From positions 1 through 64,000 of the forward strand of contig CAIJPN010000017.1 of NCBI GenBank assembly GCA_903822545.1: a stretch of 64,000 nt of DNA, read 5' to 3'. Below the pieces are notes generated by a model, which was given only the letters and a program-made list of their open reading frames with translations, was not told the origin of the DNA and searched no databases. Of the stretch, positions 51,301 to 59,725 are shown one piece after another (within the stretch, counting starts at the first letter, position 1; the number at the start of each line of letters is the position of its first letter). This DNA comes from an uncultured Anaerolineae bacterium. GTDB taxonomy: Bacteria; Chloroflexota; Anaerolineae; Anaerolineales; Villigracilaceae. A program made the position numbers and the translations under genes.

Positions 51301-52021
51301 GGGGGATATGGTCGAGACCCTGCCGCTGGTGACGACGCTTGCTCCCGAACTGGAAGAAAGCTTGAGCCAGAAACGCGCCCAACTGCGGCGCATGGGCGCG
51401 GTCAACATGGAAGCTCAGCAGGAGTTCGAGTCGGTGCAGGAGCGCTACCAGTTTATGACCACCCAGGTCGCGGATTTGCGCCAGGCCGAATCAGACCTGC
51501 GCGAGGTGATTGCCGAACTGGACGAAGTCACCAAGCTGGAATTCACCAAAACCTTCAAGGCGGTGGATGCCGAATTCCGACTGATTTTCACCCGTCTGTT
51601 TGGCGGTGGCTCGGCGCGCCTGACCCTGACCGACCCCGACAACCTGACCGAAACCGGCATCGACATCGAAGCCCGCCTGCCGGGCCGCCGCGAACAGGGC
51701 CTTTCCCTGCTTTCGGGTGGCGAACGCTCGCTGACGGCCATTTCACTGGTCTTTGCGCTGCTCAAAGTCTCCCCGACGCCGCTGTGCGTGATGGATGAAG
51801 TCGATGCGATGCTCGACGAAGCCAACGTGGGCCGTTTCCGCGACCTGCTGGATGACCTGAGCAAACACACCCAGTTCATCGTCGTGACGCATAACCGCAA
51901 CACCGTCCAGGTGGCGGATGTGATTTACGGCATCACGATGGGTCGCGATTCGGCCAGCCAGCAGATTTCGCTGCGGCTGGATGAAATCAGCGATGAGATG
52001 TTGGGGGGAATGAAGGGGTAG
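48389..52021 (+). CDS. smc: Chromosome segregation protein SMC
   Basis: 1210 residues, usual length. Walker A in IVGPNGSGKSNIADSLRWVL (residue 32 on), two long coiled coils at about 170-500 and 690-1030, the hinge between them (AALDVPAAYETAIAAALGDA ... VTVKGEVFRPDGVIAAGR), then the signature LSGGERSLTAISLVFALL and Walker B CVMDEVDAMLDEANV near the C-terminus. It forms the ring that compacts and separates the chromosome, with ScpA and ScpB not in this window. The C-terminal residues QISLRLDEISDEM are duplicated beyond the next gene (see 53835). No Shine-Dalgarno is present before the ATG. Confidence 0.97.
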   Translation: MPLRLKSLELHGYKTFASKTLFEFADGITAIVGPNGSGKSNIADSLRWVLGEQSHNLLRAKKTEDMIFSGSEQRPRSGMASVTITFDNTSSWLPVDFSEVAVTRRAYRDGHNEYLLNGQSVRLKDINELLAQSGLSERTYTILGQGMVDASLALKADERRRLFEEAAGIGLYRTRREEALRRLENTKHNLERVLDILAELEPRLRSLERQAKRAQEFSQVQSDLKLVLREWYGYHWHRSQKELAEVHEIARQQEKKLAESRQNYAALTQGFSATRTKLVDLRNRLNEWRRQAAALNNQRETIIRELAVLEERRRALTDSRQNAIADRERLADEEKAARERLEEARAEFERTQAEAADAKRQESSAKTALTARQLERARVEQKLNNARQNLNNLNSRRANLQAHLNELKTRSDSQRDKLKAIDVVIATAEETFRAAEKKRIAAQKARAEAESAFHQAEADLTAIRQRLGELEQARRARQDERNAKAGEQTKLQAQLDVLEQAEKSLSGYADGARFLLDAAKNARLGGAKGVLSAALDVPAAYETAIAAALGDAFDVVVVESAASVEQALGLLEQATGRAAILPITGDLAGAKKKDEREKIRVDISQDILGFASDLVKFKDELAPAVDALLGSVVVVDGRDAALRLRKEHPDLRFVTVKGEVFRPDGVIAAGREARAAALSRPRQKRELSERLETVVAAYNSLNETVAALNAEIAATQKEITAREEHLREARKRFNEATSADQQSTLAAESAKRQWDFQSGQKETLAKELAASERDRTETTLSLEDVEERLSEAHEAMRKLNGEMAGLALDELQAQVTYWGARVSVSERTVNDARARQNERGQALERVLRQQEGLARRESEVEGQFGLLESQKKELGEKEKRVDEELGAVRFYIEPAEAELNEAEAHEASLQEQETEAQRALAMVERYNSQAQIDLNRKQEALETLKRRIEEDFGLVQFQYEGTTSGAVPLPLGDMVETLPLVTTLAPELEESLSQKRAQLRRMGAVNMEAQQEFESVQERYQFMTTQVADLRQAESDLREVIAELDEVTKLEFTKTFKAVDAEFRLIFTRLFGGGSARLTLTDPDNLTETGIDIEARLPGRREQGLSLLSGGERSLTAISLVFALLKVSPTPLCVMDEVDAMLDEANVGRFRDLLDDLSKHTQFIVVTHNRNTVQVADVIYGITMGRDSASQQISLRLDEISDEMLGGMKG

Positions 52022-52042
52022 CAGAAAAAAGGATGGTAGACA

Positions 52043-53782
52043 ATGAACTTTACATTTGGCACTAGTCTGTTTGCAACTCTGTTGGGCTACATCGTGCTCG
52101 CATTTTCTTATCTGGGGCTGGGATGGGCTGGAACCAGGTTTTTAAAGATGCGTTTTTCCGGGCCAGAAAAATGGTTCAATTTCATCTGGCTTGGTTGGGC
52201 TTTTTCTTTGGTGCTGTTGCAAATCGTTCAACTATTTATTCCCATTACATGGCTGGTCAGTCTACCGGTTCTGCTGGTTGGGAGCGTTTTGGGGGTTATG
52301 TGTGTAAAAGCGGAATTCCAGAAAATTGATGGAATTCTTGCTTGGTTAGTTTTTGTCTTGTTTCTAGGTATAAGTGCTATATGGTTAGCCGGACGTTCAA
52401 TGTTTCAACCAGCTCATTATGACAGCGGCCTTTACCACTTTAACTCAATTCGCTGGCTGAATGAATATCCGGTGGTGTTGGGATTGGGAAATTTTCATGG
52501 CCGCTTAGCTTTTAACCAATCGTTTTTTGTTTATGTTGCTTACCTGAACTTTTACCCTCTGTTTAATCATGGCTACAATCTGGCAAACAGTTTTTTGATT
52601 TTAATTGCGTTCAGCGAGAGTTTGTTTTCGATTTTCAAATATATCAAAAGAGGAAGCAGTTCGAATTTTCTGTCAGGATCTGGAGTATTAATCTGGTTTG
52701 TTCCCTGGATGGTGTACTTAAGCGTATTCAGTCCCATATCTTCCCCTTCACCAGATTACGCATCATCGATTTTACAATTACTCCTGTTTACTCATTTTGC
52801 CAGGTTTATTGCTGATGCGGAAATTTCCCCCCGGGCTGACAATTCACAATTGTTGTTTATTTTTATCATCGCAGCCACAACGATCACAATCAAGTTGAGC
52901 AATGTATTTTTTGTTCTTACCATTTGTTTAATTATTTGGTTGATTCAACTAAAACCCTGGAAAATCCCAGCCAAACAGACAATTCTGGCAACTGCTGGGC
53001 TTCTCGTGGTGCCGGCCTTAATCATCACAACCTGGAGTTTTCGGGGAATTCTGGCAAGTGGCTGCCCGGCTTATCCCTCGACTATTGGTTGCATTAATGT
53101 GAAATGGTCTGTTCCACTCGAAAAGGTTAAAAGGGATGCCGATCTGGTATACAGTTGGGCTCGCCAGCCTAAGCAGCCACCCGAAAAAGTTTTGGGTTCA
53201 TGGGATTGGGTAAAGCCATGGATGGACAGGCAATTATCAAATAAGATAGCGGTTATCTATCCCGTTGCCATTACGATTATAAATTTGACCATCTGCTTGC
53301 TCCTGTACATCTTCTTATTCGAATCGAGGGGTATTGATAAAAAAAATTTCCTTATCCCCTTGCCAGCTTTTGTTGGGCTGATTGCGTGGTTTTTTACGGC
53401 CCCCGATGTGCGTTTTTCTCACGCAATCTTTTGGATCTTGCCCGTTTCAACGCTTTTTGTTCTGCTTAAGATGGCTGCTGGAAAACGAACAATTCCCCTG
53501 GCGATAGTGTTGATACTGTTTTTTATCGTCAATGCGAATACCCTGCAACCCCTTATAAATCATGGAAAAGAATTTTTGAAAATCAACCGGGCGGGCTATC
53601 AGGTTATTACTACATCTGACCTTAAACGCAAAGAAACTCTTTCTGGCCTTCAAGTTTGGACTCCGGTAAAAGGGGATCAGTGCTGGGATTCTCCGCTTCC
53701 TTGCACCCCATACTTTAATCCTGGGCTGACTTTCCAGGACAGGCGTTTATTCCCTGAGTTTCGAATTGATACCAGTAAATGA
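52043..53782 (+). CDS. LIC_10190-type polytopic membrane protein
   Basis: 579 residues with about 12 hydrophobic helices. The loop HYDSGLYHFNSIRWLNEYP and the following HGRLAFNQSFF near residue 135 are the hallmark of the LIC_10190 family, which resembles glycosyltransferase-C type membrane enzymes in layout; an activity is not known. AAAAGGATGG precedes the ATG. By eye its base composition is much AT-richer than that of smc upstream or ppiC downstream, and it is followed by a second copy of the smc 3' end, so it was probably acquired by insertion here. Confidence 0.75.
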   Translation: MNFTFGTSLFATLLGYIVLAFSYLGLGWAGTRFLKMRFSGPEKWFNFIWLGWAFSLVLLQIVQLFIPITWLVSLPVLLVGSVLGVMCVKAEFQKIDGILAWLVFVLFLGISAIWLAGRSMFQPAHYDSGLYHFNSIRWLNEYPVVLGLGNFHGRLAFNQSFFVYVAYLNFYPLFNHGYNLANSFLILIAFSESLFSIFKYIKRGSSSNFLSGSGVLIWFVPWMVYLSVFSPISSPSPDYASSILQLLLFTHFARFIADAEISPRADNSQLLFIFIIAATTITIKLSNVFFVLTICLIIWLIQLKPWKIPAKQTILATAGLLVVPALIITTWSFRGILASGCPAYPSTIGCINVKWSVPLEKVKRDADLVYSWARQPKQPPEKVLGSWDWVKPWMDRQLSNKIAVIYPVAITIINLTICLLLYIFLFESRGIDKKNFLIPLPAFVGLIAWFFTAPDVRFSHAIFWILPVSTLFVLLKMAAGKRTIPLAIVLILFFIVNANTLQPLINHGKEFLKINRAGYQVITTSDLKRKETLSGLQVWTPVKGDQCWDSPLPCTPYFNPGLTFQDRRLFPEFRIDTSK

Positions 53783-53834
53783 TGTGGACCACTTTCCGCT
53801 CCTTTGATTTTAATTTTGGGGTATTTTGCCTTGG

Positions 53835-53918
53835 TCAAATCAGATTTCGCTCCGTCTGGATGAAATCAGTGATGAGATGTCGGGGGCTGAATGGATAGGC
53901 GTAACCGGTCGTCAGTAA
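53835..53918 (+). pseudogene. Remnant of a second smc 3' end
   Basis: In frame it reads SNQISLRLDEISDEM, then SGAEWIGVTGRQ and a stop codon. Over the 13 codons from Gln (53841) to Met (53879) it matches the true smc end at 51962-52000 with three differences, all at third codon positions (CTG/CTC, CGG/CGT, AGC/AGT). The upstream part of the gene is missing. It must come from a functional, slightly diverged smc and shows that the segment 52001-53840 was inserted at the smc 3' end. Confidence 0.8.
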
Positions 53919-53927
53919 AGGCAAATG

Positions 53928-53956
53928 AAAACGCCCCCCGTCTCGGGAGGGCGTTT
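53928..53956 (-). terminator. Terminator of the PpiC-like gene
   Basis: AAACGCCCCCCG and CGGGAGGGCGTTT face each other across a short TCT loop, with one bulge. On the minus strand it is followed by TTCATTTG. Confidence 0.7.
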
Positions 53957-53981
53957 CAAATTACCATTTACTACTTGCTGT

Positions 53982-55283
53982 TTACTGCCCCGTTGGCAGC
54001 GCCGGTTCAGTCGGTACGATGGTTTTCCAGAAATCGTCGTAGGTTACGATGGTGGCATTTTCGCGAATGGTGGTGAGCCAGTTCGTAAAGAAAGTCTGTT
54101 TATATTGTTCGAAATCCGAGGCACCGAGCGGGCGCTCTTCGTGCGCGATCACTCGGATGATGTGCCAACCAAAGTCGGTTTGCACGGGCTGGCTGGTTTC
54201 CCCAACTTTCAGGGCAAAAGCCGCTTCTTCGAATGGCTTGACCATCTTGCCACGGCCAAACCAACTCAGGTCGCCGCCTTTGCTGGCATTGCTGGTGTCC
54301 ATAGAAACTTCGGCTGCAAGTTTGTTCCAGTCTTCACCCTTACCCAGGCGTTCGAGCACTAGCTTGGCGGCAGCTTCATCGGCAACCAGGATGTGTTGTG
54401 CCCAAACCTGTTCTTCAAAAGGTTTGACATCTTTGGTAATCTCGGCCACCATTTTCTGGCGGAGCAGGATGGTTTGGTAGAACTTGCGGTAATCGGCTTC
54501 ATTGAATCCCATATTGTCAGCGGCTTGTTTCAGGGAATCTTTGTAGTTCTGATCGTACAAAGCCTGGGTGTAAGGCGTGGCAGTGGGTTCTGCGGTGGGG
54601 TTGCTGACTTCAGTCGCGGTGGGGAGTGCGGTGGCGGTAGCTGTCGGCACGCTGGTGGGGGTTGCGCTTGGATCAGGTGTGTTGGTTGGAACGGTGGTGG
54701 GTGTCGGCGGCAGGAAGGCCAGTTGGGTGGCGTCGGCAGTGGGGATGACCGGTTCGGTAGGGGTGATCGTGGCGGTGGGTTCTCCATCGGGGAAGTAGCC
54801 GAACGATTCGCGGATCGATTTGTCCACTTCTTCCTGGCTGACGATGATACCCAGTTTTGCAGCTTCCTGTCGAACGATGGCATCGTCGATCAGCAAATCG
54901 AGGGTTTGTTGACCCATCAAATCTGTTGAAGACAGGTTGCCGACAATTTGCTGGAGCGCCTGACCAAAGTTGGGATCATTGATCGGGTCTTCAATGCCGA
55001 ACATCTGCGCAAACTGGATATTTTGAACGTACTGGTTGATCAATTGCGAGCGCTGTAACTTGACGCGACGCTGGAACTCACCCGCATTAATCGTTTCGCC
55101 GTTTACGGTTGCTACCGCGCGGTAGGATTGGAATACATTCTCATACAGGTACCCAAATATGATCAAGCCGACAACAATTACGGCAATTGCAATGGTTGTA
55201 TAGAGAATAGCCTTTTCCTGGCGGCGCACCGTTTCAAGGTGGGCGACATGTTTCTTGTTCGAGTAGGATTGTTTGGGAGACAT
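53982..55283 (-). CDS. Membrane-anchored parvulin-type peptidyl-prolyl isomerase
   Basis: 433 residues. A single transmembrane helix at residues 25-48, then a SurA-N-like chaperone part (VNGETINAGEFQRRVKLQ ... LDLLIDDAIVRQEAAKLGI), a Pro/Thr-rich insertion at about 170-235 and a complete parvulin domain (WAQHILVADEAAAKLVLERL, GGDLSWFGRGKMVKPFEEAAF, TDFGWHIIRV). It should help secreted proteins fold outside the membrane, like PrsA, here anchored by a helix rather than by lipid. The repeat-rich linker splits the chaperone part, which is unusual for PrsA. Gene order with rpsR-ssb-rpsF upstream. Confidence 0.85.
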   Translation of the reverse strand: MSPKQSYSNKKHVAHLETVRRQEKAILYTTIAIAVIVVGLIIFGYLYENVFQSYRAVATVNGETINAGEFQRRVKLQRSQLINQYVQNIQFAQMFGIEDPINDPNFGQALQQIVGNLSSTDLMGQQTLDLLIDDAIVRQEAAKLGIIVSQEEVDKSIRESFGYFPDGEPTATITPTEPVIPTADATQLAFLPPTPTTVPTNTPDPSATPTSVPTATATALPTATEVSNPTAEPTATPYTQALYDQNYKDSLKQAADNMGFNEADYRKFYQTILLRQKMVAEITKDVKPFEEQVWAQHILVADEAAAKLVLERLGKGEDWNKLAAEVSMDTSNASKGGDLSWFGRGKMVKPFEEAAFALKVGETSQPVQTDFGWHIIRVIAHEERPLGASDFEQYKQTFFTNWLTTIRENATIVTYDDFWKTIVPTEPALPTGQ

Positions 55284-55350
55284 AGGTTCTCTTGCAAAAA
55301 ATCAGGGCATGGGGTGGTTCCCCATGCCCCAGATGGCACTTACGGAGGGG

Positions 55351-55629
55351 TTATCCGTCCAAACCTTCGTGGACGTAGGGCAGGAGCGCAATGTGACGTG
55401 CGCGCTTGATGGCTCCGGCCAGTTCACGCTGGTGACGGGCACAGGTGCCGGTCTGACGTCGCGGGCGGATTTTTCCGTCTTCGGTAACGAAGCGGCGTAA
55501 CATGTCGGTGTGTTTGTAGTCGATGTTCAGGTTTTTGTCTGCGCAGAATTGGCAGATCTTGGGCCGGGCAAAATAGCGGCGATCGCCGCCTTGCCCGCCC
55601 TCACGGTCTCTTTCACGGTTGTCATCCAT
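55351..55629 (-). CDS. rpsR: 30S ribosomal protein S18
   Basis: 92 residues, GGAG nine bases before the [32 protein letters not shown] and [22 protein letters not shown] are the S18 core; the CxxC and a later CxRH form a probable zinc site, as in other C+ S18 proteins. It binds S6 in the platform of the small subunit. The acidic, Gly/Arg-rich N-terminal tail is slightly longer than usual. Last gene of rpsF-ssb-rpsR. Confidence 0.95.
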   Translation of the reverse strand: MDDNRERDREGGQGGDRRYFARPKICQFCADKNLNIDYKHTDMLRRFVTEDGKIRPRRQTGTCARHQRELAGAIKRARHIALLPYVHEGLDG

Positions 55630-55648
55630 GGAATATTACTCCAGAGTT

Positions 55649-56062
55649 TTAGAAGGGGAATTCGTCTTCGTCGGTTGAGGCAGGTTCGGATTCGGCAGAG
55701 TCCGGCTGGTGATGATTGCTCCCGTCGCGGCGCTCACCCAGCATCATCATCTCTGAAGCTACGATTTCGACGCTGCTGTGTTTATTGCCTTCTTTGTCTT
55801 CCCATTTACGGGTTTGCAAGCGACCTTCAATGTAAACTTGTTGGCCTTTGGTGAGATATTGTTTGCAAATCTCAGCCAGGTTGCCCCAGGCGACTACATT
55901 GAACCATTCGGTTTCCTGGTGACGTTCACCATCCATTGAACTCCACGAACGGCTGGTTGCTACCGCAAAGGTCGTCACAGGGCGCCCCGATGGGGTGTAA
56001 CGCATTTCCGGGTCGCGGCCAAGGTGGCCAATAATCATGACTTTGTTTAAGCCCCGGCTCAT
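55649..56062 (-). CDS. ssb: Single-stranded DNA-binding protein
   Basis: 137 residues from ATG 56062 (AAGGAG upstream). OB fold with NKVMIIGHLGRDPEMRYTPSG, TEWFNVVAWGNLAEIC and YIEGRLQTRKWEDKEGNKHSS, an acidic disordered tail and the C-terminal tip DEDEFPF that recruits replication and repair proteins. It lies between the two ribosomal genes, as in most bacteria. Confidence 0.96.
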   Translation of the reverse strand: MSRGLNKVMIIGHLGRDPEMRYTPSGRPVTTFAVATSRSWSSMDGERHQETEWFNVVAWGNLAEICKQYLTKGQQVYIEGRLQTRKWEDKEGNKHSSVEIVASEMMMLGERRDGSNHHQPDSAESEPASTDEDEFPF

Positions 56063-56104
56063 AATCTTCTCCTTACTCTTAACCGACAAAATCACTAATA
56101 CAAA

Positions 56105-56389
56105 TTATTCAACGACGGTAATCATTGAGCGCAGAACGCTCTCCTGGAAGCGCAGATTGCGTTCCAGGGTGATGGTGGCAGGCGCGGGCAGGGTGGCGTT
56201 GAGCAAAACATACTGGCCTTCACGCAGTTTGCGGATCTGGTAGGCCATACGACGGCGGCCCCAAATATCCACTTTGTCAACCGTGCCGCCTGCTTCTGTG
56301 ATCCAGCCATTCACCTTCTCGATAACGCTCTTGAAAGCATTTTCATCCAGGTCAGGATGCACGATACAGACGATTTCATATTTACGCAT
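56105..56389 (-). CDS. rpsF: 30S ribosomal protein S6
   Basis: 94 residues, AGGAGG nine bases before the ATG. RKYEIVCIVHPDLDENAFKS, VDIWGRRRMAYQIRK and the final RNLRFQESVLRSMI are typical. It binds S18 and 16S rRNA. First gene of the rpsF-ssb-rpsR operon. Confidence 0.96.
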   Translation of the reverse strand: MRKYEIVCIVHPDLDENAFKSVIEKVNGWITEAGGTVDKVDIWGRRRMAYQIRKLREGQYVLLNATLPAPATITLERNLRFQESVLRSMITVVE

Positions 56390-56419
56390 AGGGAAAAACC
56401 TCCTTTCCTCGGGATTGCC

Positions 56420-56448
56420 CCTGGTCAGGCGCCGTAGGCGCAGCCAGG
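56420..56448 (-). other. Stem-loop in the leader of rpsF
   Basis: CCTGG/CCAGG outer arms and GCGCC/GGCGC inner arms with a small internal bulge, 31 bases before the start codon. Leaders of rpsF operons often carry an S6:S18-binding stem for autoregulation. The bulge here does not obviously show the expected ACCG box, so this is only a candidate. Confidence 0.3.
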
Positions 56449-56537
56449 AGCGGAAGGCGTCGCGCGTGACACGCGGCGTTTAAAAAGCGGTTTGTATTTT
56501 AGTCGGAAACAGGGGATTCGGGAAGATGCAATTTTTA

Positions 56538-57599
56538 TCAGCGCACGTAAATGGGGTTGCTGAATATCCAGCCGCGATGCAGGCCCAGGTAGCGTTTGTA
56601 AGCTTCCACCCGGTAAACGCCCGGTTCGGATGTGATGTGGGTGATGATGTCACGGTCGTTCCACTGTTTGATCACGTTCCCATTTTTCAGCAGGCGGCAT
56701 TCGGCGCGCTGCGGCAGCCGGATCTGGAAGGTGACCCCGTTTTCGGCGCTGATCTCCTCCCCAAGGGTGGCGTTTTTGTCTTTGCCCTGGGCGCTGAAGC
56801 GGAAGCCGTGTGTATCCCCGGCCAGGTCCAGCCCCACGAAACAGCGACCCGCAGCCAGGGCGGAGTAGACCAGTTCCCGGTCAGAGTCCAGGTTTCCAGT
56901 CAGCGGCGCAGGGGTGAGAATGTGTGTGTTGATTGTCCGAAAATGGAAGGCATAAGGGAAAACTGTTCGGCGCAGCGGTCCGGCCGATACTTTTAATGCA
57001 TGTGCGTCTGACCCGCCAATTGCCACCACTTTGCGGCCAGACGATAGCAATTCATCCCATTTTTTGATGGTTTCGGGGATGGGGCGGATGTTTACGAATT
57101 CGGGGAAGAAAACGTAGAAGATGGCGTGCAGGTAGCTTTTGATGTCTACTTTGATTTCGCTCAAGCCATTCCACAATTCGAGGCCGGTATAGCCTTGCGT
57201 ATCCCAGGCTTCCCAGGAGATGTCATCTTCTTTGATGGGTTTGCACACCGGGTCTTTGGGGTGGGCGATGAAGCAGATGCCACCCGATTTGCGCACATTG
57301 TCGATCAGGTTTTGGGGGTTGGGGGCGAAGCTGGCCAGTTCGCGCCGGGCGTTGAAAACCAGCAGGTGGTTTTTTTGTGGGTCGCGGGCCTGGTCGTGGA
57401 TTTCTTCGCCGACCAGCAGTAGCAGGCGTTTTTTGCCATCTTTGTAGATTTTTTCGGGGCCATCCACCAGCACGTTGTGGTCGGTGACGATGACCACGTC
57501 CACCCCGGCTTGTAAGGCTGCGGCGGCGATATCGGCATGGGTGCCGGTACCATCAGAATAGCGGGTGTGCATGTGCAGGTTGACAACGCTCTCGTGCAT
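56538..57599 (-). CDS. PHP-domain metallohydrolase (CehA/McbA-like)
   Basis: 353 residues, GAGG five bases before the ATG. PHP metal motifs: NLHMHTRYSDGT at the N-terminus, VIVTDHNV, LVGEEI, ICFIAHPKDP and IGGSDAHAL. The C-terminal 80 residues form a beta-sandwich-like extra domain (GVTFQIRLPQRAECRLLKNG), as in CehA/McbA-type enzymes. PHP enzymes hydrolyse phosphoesters with two or three metal ions. No signal peptide. The specific substrate cannot be told. Confidence 0.85.
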   Translation of the reverse strand: MHESVVNLHMHTRYSDGTGTHADIAAAALQAGVDVVIVTDHNVLVDGPEKIYKDGKKRLLLLVGEEIHDQARDPQKNHLLVFNARRELASFAPNPQNLIDNVRKSGGICFIAHPKDPVCKPIKEDDISWEAWDTQGYTGLELWNGLSEIKVDIKSYLHAIFYVFFPEFVNIRPIPETIKKWDELLSSGRKVVAIGGSDAHALKVSAGPLRRTVFPYAFHFRTINTHILTPAPLTGNLDSDRELVYSALAAGRCFVGLDLAGDTHGFRFSAQGKDKNATLGEEISAENGVTFQIRLPQRAECRLLKNGNVIKQWNDRDIITHITSEPGVYRVEAYKRYLGLHRGWIFSNPIYVR

Positions 57600-57679
57600 G
57601 TTGGCCTCATTTGGGCAGGGGATGGCTCGATTTTACCCGCGATTCTGGTTTTTTCGCTCACGCATTTTCCAAAAGCGGG

Positions 57680-57685
57680 TATAAT
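57680..57685 (+). promoter_or_regulatory. -10 element TATAAT of secG
   Basis: A perfect TATAAT 35 bases before the secG start. The -35 region is weak. In the other direction, the PHP gene starts at 57599. Confidence 0.5.
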
Positions 57686-57719
57686 TCCCGCGTTAAATTT
57701 GCTGGAGGCATATAAACGA

Positions 57720-57944
57720 ATGAAAACTTATTTCGAAATTGGTTTGGTGCTCACTTCGATTGCCCTGATTGTGAGCGTGATTTTGCAGAGCAAAGGCGCT
57801 GGTCTGGGCAGTGGTTTGACCGGTGTTGATTCTGGCAGTGTGTTCACTGCCCGGCGCGGGATCGAAAAGACCCTCTTCAATACCACTATTGGTTTGAGTG
57901 TGCTTTTCTTTATCCTCGCCATTGCGATGTTGTTTGTCGGTTAG
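57720..57944 (+). CDS. secG: Preprotein translocase subunit SecG
   Basis: 74 residues from ATG 57720 with GGAGG upstream. Two transmembrane helices (FEIGLVLTSIALIVSVILQS and TIGLSVLFFILAIAMLFVG) joined by the typical loop KGAGLGSGLTGVDSGSVFTARRG. SecG assists SecYE in protein export. Followed by its own terminator. Confidence 0.93.
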   Translation: MKTYFEIGLVLTSIALIVSVILQSKGAGLGSGLTGVDSGSVFTARRGIEKTLFNTTIGLSVLFFILAIAMLFVG

Positions 57945-57963
57945 TATCTCCTGCTCTTTCACT

Positions 57964-58023
57964 GGAAGGCCGCTCCCTGGCCCGGGCCGAGTTGTCCTGT
58001 CTGGGGAAGGGCCTTCCTTTTTT
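57964..58023 (+). terminator. Terminator of secG
   Basis: GGAAGGCC (57964-57971) pairs with GGCCTTCC (58010-58017), with a further GGCCCGGGCC inside, and is followed by a run of six T. Confidence 0.8.
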
Positions 58024-58037
58024 GTCCTGACAATCCT

Positions 58038-59723
58038 ATGAAAAAACTGCGCTGGCAAATCCTGATCGTCCTCATCACCCTGGGGGTGGTGGGCGTTCTT
58101 CTGGTGACCCAGGAGCCTGGCACGACGCAGGTTTTCGCGCCGCAACCCGCCGAAGGAGGTATTTACTCTGAGGCGTTGGTCGGCGCGATTAGTCGTTTAA
58201 ACCCGCTGCTTGACCTGAATAATGCTGCTGACCGCGATATTGACCGGCTGGTTTTTAGCAGCCTGATTAAGTTTGATGCGCGTGGGGTGCCTGTGCCCGA
58301 CCTGGCCCAATCATGGGGGGTTACACAGGATGGAACGATTTACAACATTTCCATCCGCAACAATGCTTACTGGCATGATGGACAACCTGTCACCAGCGAT
58401 GATGTGCTTTTCACCATTGATTACATCAAAAGTGATGCTTCGCTCGTTCCGGTTTCGGTGCGAGAGATGTGGAAACAGATTACCATCAACCGCTTGAGCG
58501 ACAAAATGATTCAGTTCAAGCTGCCTGAACCGTTTGCTCCTTTCCTTGATTACCTGACTTTTGGCGTGCTGCCCCGCCACATCCTTGAAGGAACGCCTGC
58601 CGATAAGCTGGCTGAGGCGCCTTTCAATCTTGCCCCGGTTGGCAGCGGCCCGTATCGTTTTGAACGCCTGATCGTGGAAAATGGACAGGTGGTGGGCGTT
58701 GAGCTGCGTGCTTTTGATCAGTACTACATCAAAAAGCCCTTCATCGACCAGTTGATTTTTCGATATTATCCGACTTCGCAGGCGGCGATGGATGCCTATC
58801 GCCAGGGCGACGTGATTGCTGTCAGCCAGTTAACCCAGGATGTGCTGCAACAGGCGCTGGCTGTGCCCGCATTTTCGGTATACTCCGGGCGGCTGCCTGA
58901 GATGAGCATGATCCTTTTCAACCTGAAAAGCTCCACGGCACCCTTCCTGGCCGATGAAAACTTGCGCCGGGCATTGCTTATGGCGCTTAACCGTCAGCGC
59001 ATGGTGGATCGTTTGCTCGGCGGGCAGGCAGTGGTGGCCGATGGCCCGATTTTCCCGCAAACGTGGGCATATTATGATGGCATTGAACACGTCAACTATG
59101 ACCCGGAAGGGGCCCTGGCGTTACTCAAGGCCAAATCGTACATGATTCCGGCCAGCGGTGGCAGTGTGCGTGCCAACAAAGATGGCAAACTGCTCGAATT
59201 TTCACTGATCTATCCTGATAATCCCATCCACAGCGCACTGGCGCTGATCGTGCAGGAAAACTGGGCCATGGTGGGAGTCAAAGTTAACCTGGAGCCGCTG
59301 CCTTATGATCAGTTGGTAAACGACCGCCTGGCCAATCGCACTTACCAGGCCGCCCTGGTAGATATCACCCTGGCGCGCACCCCCGATCCTGATCCGTACC
59401 CGTTCTGGCACCAGTCTGAAGCTACCGGCGGGCAGAACTACACTCAGTGGGATAACCGCACGGCCAGTGAATTTATCGAACAGGCTCGCATCAATACTGA
59501 TCTCAACATCCGCGCACGGTTGTATCGCAACTTCCAGGTGGTTTTTGCCAAAGAATTGCCCGCCTTGCCGTTGTATTACCCGATCTATTCTTACGGTGTT
59601 GATCGTAAGGTGTTGGGTGTGCAGGTTCCGCCGCTGTTTGATGTGTCTGACCGCTTTTTGACGGTGACGGACTGGTACCTGGTCACCCGGCGCAGTGTGG
59701 AAAACCCAACGGCTGTGCCATAG
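58038..59723 (+). CDS. Peptide/nickel-type ABC solute-binding protein (family 5)
   Basis: 561 residues. An N-terminal hydrophobic segment (ILIVLITLGVVGVLLVT) without a lipobox cysteine acts as signal or anchor. SBP_bac_5 patterns: GAISRLNPLLDLNNAADRD, LVFSSLIKFDARGVPVPDLA, NAYWHDGQPVTSDDVLFTI, GSGPYRFERL and ALNRQRMVDRLLGG. It binds oligopeptides or similar ligands outside the cell. The permease and ATPase genes normally found beside it are absent, so it may use a transporter encoded elsewhere or act as a receptor. The next gene starts 2 bp later. Confidence 0.85.
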   Translation: MKKLRWQILIVLITLGVVGVLLVTQEPGTTQVFAPQPAEGGIYSEALVGAISRLNPLLDLNNAADRDIDRLVFSSLIKFDARGVPVPDLAQSWGVTQDGTIYNISIRNNAYWHDGQPVTSDDVLFTIDYIKSDASLVPVSVREMWKQITINRLSDKMIQFKLPEPFAPFLDYLTFGVLPRHILEGTPADKLAEAPFNLAPVGSGPYRFERLIVENGQVVGVELRAFDQYYIKKPFIDQLIFRYYPTSQAAMDAYRQGDVIAVSQLTQDVLQQALAVPAFSVYSGRLPEMSMILFNLKSSTAPFLADENLRRALLMALNRQRMVDRLLGGQAVVADGPIFPQTWAYYDGIEHVNYDPEGALALLKAKSYMIPASGGSVRANKDGKLLEFSLIYPDNPIHSALALIVQENWAMVGVKVNLEPLPYDQLVNDRLANRTYQAALVDITLARTPDPDPYPFWHQSEATGGQNYTQWDNRTASEFIEQARINTDLNIRARLYRNFQVVFAKELPALPLYYPIYSYGVDRKVLGVQVPPLFDVSDRFLTVTDWYLVTRRSVENPTAVP

Positions 59724-59725
59724 CG

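Noticed and set aside
56420-56448. Confident S6:S18 riboregulator
   Set aside because: The expected ACCG bulge motif is not evident, so it was kept only as a low-confidence hairpin.
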